DNA of 64,000 nt. Origin: Mycobacterium conspicuum. Lineage in GTDB: Bacteria > Actinomycetota > Actinomycetes > Mycobacteriales > Mycobacteriaceae. The notes under the pieces were generated by a model that was not told where the DNA came from, ran no database searches, and saw only the letters and a program-made list of their open reading frames with translations. The position numbers and the translations under genes are program-made. Positions 30,508 through 38,353 of the stretch are shown in pieces (position 1 is the first letter of the stretch; each line of letters starts with the position of its first letter). The stretch lies in contig NZ_AP022613.1 in assembly GCF_010730195.1 (NCBI RefSeq), positions 2,976,001 through 3,040,000 on the forward strand, in the 5' to 3' direction.

Positions 30508-30537
30508 CGAGTGTGCGTGGTTGTACGGTGACACGCC
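30508..30537. repeat. Left half of an intergenic hairpin repeat, broken by the insertion
   Basis: CGAGTGTGCGTGGTTGTACG at 30508-30527 is the left arm. Its complement at 31979-31998 matches 18 of 20 bases. The loop portion GTGACACGCC leads into the insertion. The flanking GCC at 30535-30537 is repeated at 31968-31970. Confidence 0.8.
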
Positions 30538-30545
30538 GGTCAGAC

Positions 30546-30563
30546 TCAAGTGGTCGCTGCAAC
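30546..30563 (+). repeat. Left terminal inverted repeat of the IS30 element
   Basis: TCAAGTGGTCGCTGCAAC matches the complement of the right repeat at 16 of 18 positions. Confidence 0.85.
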
Positions 30564-30587
30564 ACCTGATGAGTTCGGAGGTGTTGC
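30559..30587 (+). promoter_or_regulatory. Hairpin sequestering the transposase ribosome site
   Basis: GCAACACCT (30559-30567) pairs perfectly with AGGTGTTGC (30579-30587). The right arm overlaps the GGAGG ribosome site at 30577-30581, nine bases before the transposase ATG. Read-through RNA from tpx would fold and mask it. Confidence 0.6.
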
Positions 30588-30590
30588 TCG

Positions 30591-31961
30591 ATGGGGTTTC
30601 GGGTGCAGGGTTCGCGTGTCGTGGCGGAGTCGGTGCGGGAGCGGTTCTGGGAGGCGGTGAATTCGGGGCTATCGCCAACGGCGGCCGCGACGGTGGCCGG
30701 GGTGCACGGCGGTACGGGTCGGTCCTGGGCCAGGGCGGCGGGTTATCAAACCAATCCCAAGCACTACGGCCTGCGTTATTCGCAGGCCGCTCGGGAGCGG
30801 TTTTGGGAGGCGATGCGTGCGGGGGCCACGGTGGCGGAGGCCGCGGTGATCGCCGGCGTGTCAGATGCCGCCGCGCTGAGGTGGGTCCAACACGCTGGGT
30901 ATGTGCCCAGAACCGCCGTGCCTGTTGATATCGAGCCCGATCCGTCACCGCCGAAGGGGCCGTTGTCATTTATCGAGCGCTGCCGATTGGAACAGCTGTT
31001 GGAGACAGCGCACTCACCGGGGCAGGCCGCCGGGTTGTTGGGGCGCCACAGGGACACGATTGACCGCGAAATCACCCGTGGGCAGACCGGGTCGGGTTAT
31101 CGGGCACGGGTGGGTCAAGACATCGCTGAGGCCAACCGCAAGCGCCCCAAACCGCGCCACCTGCAGGCCAGGCCTGCATTGTTGGCTGAGGTGGTGGCAC
31201 GCTTGGAAAAGCGGCATAGTCCCGAGCAAATCGCGGGCCGGCTGCGGGAGGACTTTCCCGACGATCCGGAGATGTGGGTGTCACACGAGACGATCTACCA
31301 AGCCATCTACGTTCAGCCCCGCGGAGAATTGGCCCGGCTGGTCAAGACCGCGCTGCGCACCGGCCGTACTCAGCGAAAAGCGCAGGGCCGCAAGGAAACA
31401 GGCCGCGGCAAGCTCAAAGAAATGATCAACATCAGTGAGCGTCCCGCCGAGGCGGAGGACCGCGCGATCCCAGGGCACTGGGAGGGCGATCTCATCCTGG
31501 GCTCTACCGCCTCGGGCTCAGCGATTGGCACCCTGGTGGAACGCACCACCGGTTTCGTGATGCTGCTGCACCTGCCCGGCGACCACACCGCGGCCACCCT
31601 GGCCGAGGCAATGTCGGCCAAGGTTCCCGAGATCCCCGAGGTCCTGCGCCGCTCGCTGACCTGGGACCAAGGCAGCGAGATGGCGCTGCACACCAAGATC
31701 ACCGAAGCCACCGGCCTGCCGATCTACTTCTGCGACCCGCACAGTCCATGGCAGCGCGGCACCAACGAGAACACCAACGGACTATTGCGCCAGTATTTCC
31801 CCAAAGGCACCGACCTGTCGTTCTACGGCCCCGGCTGGCTCGACCAGGTCGCCGCCGAACTCAACGCCCGACCCAGAAAACGCCACAACTGGCGCACCCC
31901 CGCCGAAGAACTCCACCGACTACTCTCAAACCCGTCCACATTCGTTGCAGCCACCGCTTGA
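30591..31961 (+). CDS. IS30-family transposase
   Basis: A 456-residue DDE transposase. The catalytic triad is D300 (GHWEGDLILG), D359 (TWDQGSEM) and E393 (WQRGTNENTNGLLRQYFPKG), with 33 residues between the last two, as in IS30. Upstream lies the helix-turn-helix ERCRLEQLLETAHSPGQAAGLLGRHRDTIDREI. An unusual N-terminal extension (residues 17-52 and 69-104) has two copies of a short helical unit (RERFWEAV/M ... GV ... W ... AGY), perhaps extra DNA-binding domains. The frame is intact and its TGA is formed by the last bases of the right terminal repeat, so the element could be active. Confidence 0.95.
   Translation: MGFRVQGSRVVAESVRERFWEAVNSGLSPTAAATVAGVHGGTGRSWARAAGYQTNPKHYGLRYSQAARERFWEAMRAGATVAEAAVIAGVSDAAALRWVQHAGYVPRTAVPVDIEPDPSPPKGPLSFIERCRLEQLLETAHSPGQAAGLLGRHRDTIDREITRGQTGSGYRARVGQDIAEANRKRPKPRHLQARPALLAEVVARLEKRHSPEQIAGRLREDFPDDPEMWVSHETIYQAIYVQPRGELARLVKTALRTGRTQRKAQGRKETGRGKLKEMINISERPAEAEDRAIPGHWEGDLILGSTASGSAIGTLVERTTGFVMLLHLPGDHTAATLAEAMSAKVPEIPEVLRRSLTWDQGSEMALHTKITEATGLPIYFCDPHSPWQRGTNENTNGLLRQYFPKGTDLSFYGPGWLDQVAAELNARPRKRHNWRTPAEELHRLLSNPSTFVAATA
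31944..31961 (-). repeat. Right terminal inverted repeat of the IS30 element
   Basis: GTTGCAGCCACCGCTTGA contains the final codons and the stop of the transposase gene. Confidence 0.85.
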
Positions 31962-31967
31962 ATGCAA

Positions 31968-31998
31968 GCCGTCGCAGGCGTACAACCGCGCACGCTCG
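31968..31998. repeat. Right half of the interrupted hairpin repeat
   Basis: GCCGTCGCAGG (loop) and CGTACAACCGCGCACGCTCG (arm, 31979-31998) complete the hairpin. The arm ends three bases before the stop codon of the fadD gene. Confidence 0.8.
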
Positions 31999-32001
31999 AC
32001 C

Positions 32002-33672
32002 TCACAACCCGAGCAACCGAATCGTCTCTGTTCTCATGTCTGCTTTCCGGACCTTCCCGTTCGGGGTCAGCGGGAACTCGTCGACCATGTGGACGTAGCG
32101 GGGGATCTTGTAGTGCGCTAGCTTTCCGGCGCAGAAATCCCGCACGGCGTCGGCGTCCAGGGGTGCGCGGGCGGCCCGCATCCTGATCCAGGCGCACAGC
32201 TCTTCGCCGTACCTGTCGTCGGGCACGCCGATGACCTGTACGTCGGCGATGTCGGGGTGGGTGTGCAGGAAATCCTCGATCTCTCGCGGGTACACGTTTT
32301 CGCCGCCCCGGATGACCATGTCCTTGATGCGCCCCATGATCGCGCAATAGCCGTCGTCGTGCATGACCGCCAGATCGCCGGTGTGCATCCAGCCGTCACC
32401 GTCGATGACCTCGCGGGTCCTCTCGTCGTCCCCCCAGTAGCCCAGCATCACCGAATAGCCCCGGGTGCACAGTTCGCCGAGTTGACCGCGCTGCACGATC
32501 TCGCCGGTGTCCGCGTCGACGACCTTGATCTCCACGTGCGGATGCACTCGTCCCACCGTCGTGGTGCGTCGGGACAAATCGTCCTCGATCAACGTCTGGC
32601 ACGACACCGGGGACGTCTCGGTCATGCCGTAGGCGATCGCCACCTCCGACATATTCAGTTCGTCGACGCAGCGCTTCATGAGCTCCACCGGGCAGGGAGC
32701 GCCCGCCATGATTCCGGTCCGCAGCGACGACACATCGCGATCGGCTAGGTCGGGACAGCCGAGCATCGCAACGAACATGGTGGGCACGCCGTACACGGCG
32801 GTGCAGCGCTCCTTTTCGATCGCATCCAGCGTGGCGGCGGCATCAAAACCCGGTGCCGGAATCACCATGGTGGCACCGTGGGAAGTACAGCCGAGATTGC
32901 CCATCACCATCCCGAAGCAATGATAGAAAGGCACCGGCAAACAAAGCCGCTCGCCGGGGGCGAGCCCGATGAGTTCGGTGACGAAGAAGCCGTTGTTCAA
33001 AATGTTGCGATGCGACAACGTGGCCGCTTTGGGCGAACCCGTTGTGCCCGAGGTGTATTGGATGTTGATCGGATCGGACGGCCGCAGTGTGGCCATGCGT
33101 GATCGCAACTGCGCGCCGGACGCTTCCTCGGCGCGCTCGCGCAGCCGCTCCCACCCGGCGGTTCCCAAGAACACCACCTCGTCCAGTTGCCCAGCCAACT
33201 CGGGAACCTCGTCGAGTACCTGGCCGACCATCCGAACGTAGTCGGACGTCTTGTAGGCCGCCGCCGATACCAACAGTCGTGTCCCCGAATGCCTTAGCAC
33301 GTAGGACAACTCGTAAGTGCGATAGGCGGGGTTGATCGCGACGAGGATCGCGCCGACCTTCGCGGTCGCGTACTGCAGAATGGTCCACTCCGGGCAGTTG
33401 GGCGACCAGATGCCGACTCGATCGCCGCGCTGAATGCCGCTGGCCAGCAAGGCACGTGCCAGGCGGTCGATCTCATCGTTCAGTTGGGCGTAGGTCCAGC
33501 GGGCGCCGCCCAATTCGACCAACGCCTCGATATCCGGGTGCTTCGAAGCGGTGCGCTCGAAGTTCGCCCCGATCGTCTCGTCCAAAAGGGGAGTGTCGAC
33601 CGGACCCGCATCGTAGGAGTGCATCCCGTGATTGTCCCCCTGAACCGTCTCGAGGCGGGCCGCGGTGCCCAT
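32002..33672 (-). CDS. Long-chain fatty acyl-CoA synthetase (FadD)
   Basis: A 556-residue acyl-CoA ligase. Motifs are NIQYTSGTTGSPKAATLSH (P-loop), the adenine-site Y-G-M-T-E-T-S-P box, GYWGDDERTREVIDGDGWMHTGDLAVMHDDGYCAIMGR, KDMVIRGGENVYPREIED and the C-terminal Lys in LTPNGKVRKADM. The insertion-free length matches the AMP-binding FadD35 class. It heads toward tpx and is followed by the IS insertion at its 3' side. With fadE18, fadE17 and echA13 upstream on the same strand it provides activation for beta-oxidation of an unknown acid. In M. tuberculosis, fadE18 directly follows tpx, so this fadD is an additional gene here. Confidence 0.9.
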   Translation of the reverse strand: MGTAARLETVQGDNHGMHSYDAGPVDTPLLDETIGANFERTASKHPDIEALVELGGARWTYAQLNDEIDRLARALLASGIQRGDRVGIWSPNCPEWTILQYATAKVGAILVAINPAYRTYELSYVLRHSGTRLLVSAAAYKTSDYVRMVGQVLDEVPELAGQLDEVVFLGTAGWERLRERAEEASGAQLRSRMATLRPSDPINIQYTSGTTGSPKAATLSHRNILNNGFFVTELIGLAPGERLCLPVPFYHCFGMVMGNLGCTSHGATMVIPAPGFDAAATLDAIEKERCTAVYGVPTMFVAMLGCPDLADRDVSSLRTGIMAGAPCPVELMKRCVDELNMSEVAIAYGMTETSPVSCQTLIEDDLSRRTTTVGRVHPHVEIKVVDADTGEIVQRGQLGELCTRGYSVMLGYWGDDERTREVIDGDGWMHTGDLAVMHDDGYCAIMGRIKDMVIRGGENVYPREIEDFLHTHPDIADVQVIGVPDDRYGEELCAWIRMRAARAPLDADAVRDFCAGKLAHYKIPRYVHMVDEFPLTPNGKVRKADMRTETIRLLGL

Positions 33673-33679
33673 CGCTGAC

Positions 33680-34786
33680 TTACAGGCCCGCCCGGTGAGC
33701 CAGCAGTGCCCGGTGCTGGGCGCTGCTGCCGAAGAGCGCTTCGGTGGTCTTGGCCCGGCGGAAGTACAAGTGCAAGTCGTGTTCCCACGTGAAGGCGATG
33801 CCGCCGTGGACCTGTATGGCGGAGCCGGCGCACAGGGTGAAGGTGTCCGCGGCCTGCGCCTTCACCAACGGCCCGGCGATCGCCAGTTCGGCCGCGTCGG
33901 CGGCGCTCATCGCGGCATACATCACCGCTGCCCGGGTCGCATCGATCTCAATCATCATCTCGGCACAGGCATGCTTGACCGCCTGGAAGGAACCGATCGC
34001 CCGGCCGAATTGCCTTCGGCTCCGGGCATATTCGACCGCGAGCTGCAGACACGCCTCGGCGCCGCCGAGCATCTCGGCCGCCAGCAACACCCGCGCCACG
34101 TCCAGCACCCTTTCGAACTTCTCGGTTGACCCGGCAATCAGGGCGTCGGCTGGGGCCTCGGTCAGCTGTAGCTTGGCCACCGGACGAGTGATGTCGAACG
34201 AGGGCAGTCGGACAACGTTCACGCCTGGCGCGTCGGCCGCTACCACGTGCGGTATCACGGTGTTCCCGGACACCGCCGGGACGACGAACAGGTCCGCGAC
34301 ATGACCGTGCAAGATCGCCGTGCACTCGCCGGTTAACGCGCTACGATCGCCGCGCCGGTCGGCCCGAACTGCTGCCGCCGACGAATCGGCGTCACCGAAG
34401 CCGCTGGCCGCGAGGGCTCCGATCTGTTCGCCCGAGAGCAAGCCGCCCAGCCACCTCTTGCACTGCTCTTCGTCGCCTGTGCGCAGGATTGCTTCGATGG
34501 CAAACGTCGTCGCCGCGAAGGGAACTGGGGTGAGCGCCCGTCCGAGTTCGCAGAACACGATCGCGGTCTCAACGAGCGTCGCACCCGCCCCGCCGTACTC
34601 CGGCGGGGCGTGCAGCGCGGGCAACTCCAGCTCGGAACACAGCCGTTGCCACAGTCGCCTATCGTGGCCGGCATCTTCACCAAGGGTGGCCACCTCGCGC
34701 ATCCGCGCCGGTGGGGCCTGGTCGCGAAGAAGGCCGCGCAGCGAGGCGCGAAAGTCGTCCTGCTCGGCGCTGTAGCGGAAATCCAC
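33680..34786 (-). CDS. fadE18: Acyl-CoA dehydrogenase FadE18
   Basis: A 368-residue acyl-CoA dehydrogenase-like subunit. FRYSAEQDDFRASLRGLLRDQAP starts the helical domain, then the middle beta domain and the C-terminal helices with VEYARSRRQFGRAIGSFQAVKH and CAGSAIQVHGGIAFTWEHDLHLYFRRAK. The catalytic base expected near that last block is not evident in the usual position. In mycobacteria many sterol-type FadEs work as alpha2beta2 pairs in which one partner lacks the base, and the adjacent fadE17 fits this. The GTG at 34786 starts one base after the fadE17 stop. Confidence 0.88.
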   Translation of the reverse strand: MDFRYSAEQDDFRASLRGLLRDQAPPARMREVATLGEDAGHDRRLWQRLCSELELPALHAPPEYGGAGATLVETAIVFCELGRALTPVPFAATTFAIEAILRTGDEEQCKRWLGGLLSGEQIGALAASGFGDADSSAAAVRADRRGDRSALTGECTAILHGHVADLFVVPAVSGNTVIPHVVAADAPGVNVVRLPSFDITRPVAKLQLTEAPADALIAGSTEKFERVLDVARVLLAAEMLGGAEACLQLAVEYARSRRQFGRAIGSFQAVKHACAEMMIEIDATRAAVMYAAMSAADAAELAIAGPLVKAQAADTFTLCAGSAIQVHGGIAFTWEHDLHLYFRRAKTTEALFGSSAQHRALLAHRAGL

Positions 34787-34787
34787 G

Positions 34788-36017
34788 TCACCGCACCGCT
34801 TCTGGACGTGGCTCCTTGGGAAGCCCAAGCAATTGCTCTCCGATCACGTTGCGCTGGATCTGCGAGCTGCCGGCGTAGATCGTCGCCGCTCGCGCGTAGA
34901 GCAGTTCGTCCATCCAGCAGGCGGGGGAGTTCGGCGTGCCCGCCTCGGGCACCAGCCGCGCCTCCCCGTTGCCTGGACCCACCGCACCGAGCGCGTCGAG
35001 GCCCAGGATTTCCACCGCAAGCTCGGTGTGGCGCCGGAAGTATTCGCTCCAAACGACCTTGGTGATCGCGGCCTCCGCGCCCGGCGCCTCTCCGTTCAGC
35101 AGCGAGGTGAGGCCACGGTAACCCCGGTAGCGCATGATCTGGACTCGGGAGTAGCACCACGCCAAGCCATCTCGGATGCGCGCGTCGGTGTGCACGCCGC
35201 GCTTGCGGGCGAGTTCAAACAGCCGCTCCAGGTCGCGGCCGAACTCGATGGCGGCCGTGACAACCTGCGACCCGCGTTCGAAGCCGAGCAGGGTCATCGC
35301 GGTCGTCCACCCGTTGCCGACTCCGCCGACGACGTTGGCGATCCCGGTGCGGGCATCGGTCAGGAAAACCTCGCTGAACGAAGAGTGCCCCGCCGCGTTG
35401 ACGATGGGGCGAACCTCGATGCCCGGCTGATCCATGGGCACCAGGAGAAACGACAAGCCCTTGTGCTTGGGCGCGTCGGGGTCCGTGCGCGCCAACACGA
35501 AGATCCAATTCGCCGTATGTCCGGCCGAGGTCCAGATTTTCTGGCCGTTGATCACCCACTCGCCGCCGTCGGACACGGCCCTGGTCCGCACGGCCGCCAG
35601 ATCCGAACCGGCCTCGGGCTCGGAGAATCCTTGGCACCAACGATCTACGCCGCTGAGTATGCGGGGCAGAAAATGCTCCTTTTGCGCCTCGGATCCCAGA
35701 GCGATCAGTGTGTTGCCCAGCAGATCGATTCCCAGCAGGTCGTTCTCGGCTCGCTCGGGCGCACCGGCGCGGGCAAACTCCTCGGCGAGCACCACCTGTT
35801 CCACCGGGGACAGACCACCACCGCCGTACTCGGCCGGCCAGGACACGGCCACCAGCCCGCTGGCAGCCAGTGACCGCCGCCATCGCCGCGCGAATGCATC
35901 GCGCTCGTCGGGCGGGAGTGCCCCGAGGCCCGACCAGTCGGCGGGCAGGTGCTCGGTCAAGAACGCGCGGATCCGGTCGCGGAAGGCTTCCGCTTCGCGC
36001 GGGTACGTCACGTCCAC
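34788..36017 (-). CDS. fadE17: Acyl-CoA dehydrogenase FadE17
   Basis: A 409-residue acyl-CoA dehydrogenase of the same length as M. tuberculosis FadE17 (Rv1934c). WPAEYGGGGLSPVEQVVLAEEFARAG, RWCQGFSEPEAGSDLAAVRTRAV (FAD-binding strands), WVINGQKIWTSAGHTANWIF and a C-terminal block MDELLYARAATIYAGSSQIQRNVIGEQLLGLP are typical. It likely forms a heterotetramer with FadE18, as in sterol side-chain dehydrogenases (inference from operon pairing). The start is a GTG at 36017. It precedes fadE18 by one base and follows echA13 by 15. Confidence 0.92.
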   Translation of the reverse strand: MDVTYPREAEAFRDRIRAFLTEHLPADWSGLGALPPDERDAFARRWRRSLAASGLVAVSWPAEYGGGGLSPVEQVVLAEEFARAGAPERAENDLLGIDLLGNTLIALGSEAQKEHFLPRILSGVDRWCQGFSEPEAGSDLAAVRTRAVSDGGEWVINGQKIWTSAGHTANWIFVLARTDPDAPKHKGLSFLLVPMDQPGIEVRPIVNAAGHSSFSEVFLTDARTGIANVVGGVGNGWTTAMTLLGFERGSQVVTAAIEFGRDLERLFELARKRGVHTDARIRDGLAWCYSRVQIMRYRGYRGLTSLLNGEAPGAEAAITKVVWSEYFRRHTELAVEILGLDALGAVGPGNGEARLVPEAGTPNSPACWMDELLYARAATIYAGSSQIQRNVIGEQLLGLPKEPRPEAVR

Positions 36018-36032
36018 TTTGCGCGCACCTTG

Positions 36033-36983
36033 TCAGGGTCGCCGCTTGATCGCGCGCGGGATCTCCGGTGCGGCACGCCAGTCGTCCAACCCGTACTCAA
36101 CGGTCCCGTAGGACAGCTCTCCGCCGGTGATCTCGGCCCAGTGCGCGTGATTGAGTTGATGGATCTTGAAGCAACCGTCGAGTGCCGTGGAAAACCCCAT
36201 GGCGTCGACGGTTTGGTTCACCGACTCCTTGATGAGAAGCGCCGGCATCGTCGGCATTTTGGCGATGCGCCTAGCGAATTCTATTGTGCACTGCGATAAT
36301 TCAGCGCTGGGAAATACCTTGCTCACCATCCCGAGGGAATGGGCTTCATCCGCTCCGATGGAGTCGCCCGTGAGGAGAAGCTCCTTTGACTTTCGCGGCC
36401 CGAATTCCCACGGATGACCGAAGTACTCCACCCCGCACATGCCCAGCCGGGTGCCGACAACGTCGGCGAACACGGTGTCGTCGCTGGCGACGATCAGGTC
36501 GCAGCACCAGGCCAGCATCAAGCCGGCCGACAGCACCATGCCATGCACTTGGGCGACGGTGATTTTGCGCAGGTTGCGCCATCTCCTCGTATTTTCGAAG
36601 TAGTAGTGCCATTCCTGCCGATTGCGTGACTCCACCCCGCCGAATGTTCCGCCGTTGCACAGATAGGTAGGGTGCCGGTCCGGGCCGGGTGAACGCTCTC
36701 GGACATCGTCGGCGGAACCGAGGTCGTGCCCCGCGGAGAAGGATGGGCCGGCGCCCCGCAGGATCACCACCCGGACCGTGTCATCGGCCTCGGCGAGTTC
36801 GAACGCCGCGCCCAACTCAACCAGCATCCCGCGGGTCTGTGCGTTGCGCTGTTTCGGGCGGTCAAGGGTGATGACGGCGATGCGGCCGTCGTCGATCGTT
36901 TCGTACCGGATGTAGTCGAAATGCCACCCCGGACCCTCCCCATCCGACCGGCGATCGACCGGATTGACCCCGGTGACGCTCAT
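36033..36983 (-). CDS. echA13: Enoyl-CoA hydratase EchA13
   Basis: A 316-residue crotonase-superfamily protein (Rv1935c, 318 residues). RIAVITLDRPKQRNAQTRGMLVELGAAFELAE and VVILRGAGPSFSAGHDLGSADD form the oxyanion-hole half, and KITVAQVHGMVLSAGLMLAWCCDLIVASDDTVFADV the second. The enlarged insert (GPDRHPTYLCNGGTFGGVESRNRQEWHYYFENTRR) marks this subgroup. The typical catalytic Glu pair is not clear in this alignment, so hydratase activity is inferred from the family. It is first in the echA13-fadE17-fadE18-fadD operon, divergent from the mel2-like operon, and shares the 236-base regulatory region. Confidence 0.88.
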   Translation of the reverse strand: MSVTGVNPVDRRSDGEGPGWHFDYIRYETIDDGRIAVITLDRPKQRNAQTRGMLVELGAAFELAEADDTVRVVILRGAGPSFSAGHDLGSADDVRERSPGPDRHPTYLCNGGTFGGVESRNRQEWHYYFENTRRWRNLRKITVAQVHGMVLSAGLMLAWCCDLIVASDDTVFADVVGTRLGMCGVEYFGHPWEFGPRKSKELLLTGDSIGADEAHSLGMVSKVFPSAELSQCTIEFARRIAKMPTMPALLIKESVNQTVDAMGFSTALDGCFKIHQLNHAHWAEITGGELSYGTVEYGLDDWRAAPEIPRAIKRRP

Positions 36984-37110
36984 GGCGGCTCCTCACTGCG
37001 CGCTGGAACGGGTGACGTGAGCGAGGTTACGCGGTGATCCCGCAACATGTCCATAGCCGCTACGCCATGATTTCACGATGATCCGTCTAAAGGCGCATGT
37101 GAATTGGATC

Positions 37111-37139
37111 TTGCATGCAGTAAAGTATTTTGCTAGTAC
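37111..37139 (+). promoter_or_regulatory. Candidate promoter of the mel2-like operon
   Basis: TTGCAT (37111-37116) and TAGTAC (37134-37139) are 17 bases apart in the AT-rich part of the divergent gap. The -10 is imperfect. A start near 37146 would put the ACCTACARGG repeats directly downstream. Confidence 0.4.
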
Positions 37140-37147
37140 TGTGGTAT

Positions 37148-37177
37148 ACCTACAGGGACCTACAAGGACCTACAAGG
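37148..37177. repeat. Three tandem 10-base repeats in the echA13/mel2 divergent promoter
   Basis: ACCTACAGGG, ACCTACAAGG and ACCTACAAGG follow each other without a gap (37148-37157, 37158-37167, 37168-37177). A ten-base period puts the copies on nearly the same face of the helix, as for cooperative regulator binding. Mce3R is known to control both divergent groups in M. tuberculosis and is a candidate. Confidence 0.7.
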
Positions 37178-37219
37178 GACGCCGTCGCAGCCGCGCCCGA
37201 CAGCCAAGAAGGGTTGAAC

Positions 37220-38329
37220 ATGGAGATCGGAATTTTCCTCATGCCGGCCCATCCACCGGAGCGCAGCCTCTACGACGCCACCCAGTGGGACCTCGACATC
37301 ATCGAGCTGGCTGACCGGCTTGGCTATGTGGAAGCCTGGGTCGGCGAACACTTCACGGTGCCGTGGGAGCCGATCTGCGCGCCCGATCTGCTGTTGGCGC
37401 AAGCGCTGCTACGCACCAAGAACATCAAGCTGGCGCCCGGCGCGCACCTGCTGCCGTATCACCATCCGGTCGAACTTGCCCACCGCGTAGCGTATTTCGA
37501 CCACTTGGCCCAGGGCCGCTTCATGCTCGGTGTCGGCGCCAGCGGCATCCCGGGCGACTGGGCGCTCTACGACGTGGACGGAAAGAACGGCGAGCATCGC
37601 GAGATGACCCGTGAGGCGCTAGAAATCATGTTGCGCATCTGGACCGAGGACGAGCCGTGGGAGCATCGCGGGAAGTACTGGAACGCCAACGGAATTGCGC
37701 CGATGTTTGAGGGCCTGATGAAGCGTCACATCAAGCCGTTTCAGAAGCCTCACCCGCCGATCGGAGTCACGGGGTTCAGCGCCGGGTCCGAGACACTCAA
37801 GCTGGCGGGCGAGCGGGGTTACCTGCCGATGAGCCTGGACCTCAACACCGAGTACGTCGCCACGCACTGGGACGCGGTGCTGGAGGGCGCCGAGCGCAGT
37901 GGCCGCACGCCGGATCGCCGCGATTGGCGGCTGGTGCGTGAGGTGTTGGTGGCAGAAACCGATGAACAGGCGTTCCGCTATGCCGTCGACGGCACGATGG
38001 GGCGCGCGATGCGCGAGTATGTGCTGCCGACGTTCCGGATGTTCGGCATGACCAAGTTCTACAAGCACAACCCATCGGTGCCCGACGACGACGTGACCCC
38101 GGAATACCTGGCCGAGAACACCTTCGTGATCGGGTCGGTGGATACGGTCGTGGACAAGCTCGAGGCGACTTACGACCAGGTCGGCGGATTCGGCCACCTG
38201 CTGATTCTGGGCTTCGACTACATCGATAACCCGGGCCCCTGGAAGGATTCGATGCGGCTGTTGGCCGAGGAGGTCATGCCCAGGCTCAACGCCCGCATCG
38301 CCAAGAAACCCGTTGCCGCGATCGTCTGA
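37220..38329 (+). CDS. LLM flavin monooxygenase (Rv1936 orthologue, mel2 locus)
   Basis: A 369-residue luciferase-like oxygenase of the same length as Rv1936. MEIGIFLMPAHPPERSLYDATQ begins the barrel. LGYVEAWVGEHFTVPWEPI carries the E-H segment, and IKLAPGAHLLPYHHPVELAHRVAYFDHLAQGRFMLGVGASGI is the flavin site. The ATG at 37220 follows AAGAAGGG; an upstream in-frame ATG (37130) gives a spurious leader. The mel2 genes were described as resembling bioluminescence lux genes and contributing to resistance to reactive oxygen. It probably oxygenates an aliphatic or sterol-derived substrate with reduced flavin, and a reductase is encoded next. Confidence 0.9.
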   Translation: MEIGIFLMPAHPPERSLYDATQWDLDIIELADRLGYVEAWVGEHFTVPWEPICAPDLLLAQALLRTKNIKLAPGAHLLPYHHPVELAHRVAYFDHLAQGRFMLGVGASGIPGDWALYDVDGKNGEHREMTREALEIMLRIWTEDEPWEHRGKYWNANGIAPMFEGLMKRHIKPFQKPHPPIGVTGFSAGSETLKLAGERGYLPMSLDLNTEYVATHWDAVLEGAERSGRTPDRRDWRLVREVLVAETDEQAFRYAVDGTMGRAMREYVLPTFRMFGMTKFYKHNPSVPDDDVTPEYLAENTFVIGSVDTVVDKLEATYDQVGGFGHLLILGFDYIDNPGPWKDSMRLLAEEVMPRLNARIAKKPVAAIV

Positions 38330-38353
38330 CGACTTGTGCGAAGGGGCACCGAG

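Larger units (their letters stand above)
30538..31967 (+). mobile_element. Complete IS30-family insertion sequence, about 1.43 kb
   Basis: A single transposase gene bounded by 18-base inverted repeats at 30546-30563 and 31944-31961 and flanked by GCC (or GCCG) at 30535-30538 and 31968-31971. Removing the element plus one GCCG restores a hairpin whose loop begins GTGACACGCCGTCGC. That matches the uninterrupted relative at 62.6 kb (CGACACGCCGTCAC), so the duplication is well supported. The exact ends are uncertain by a few bases. Confidence 0.88.
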
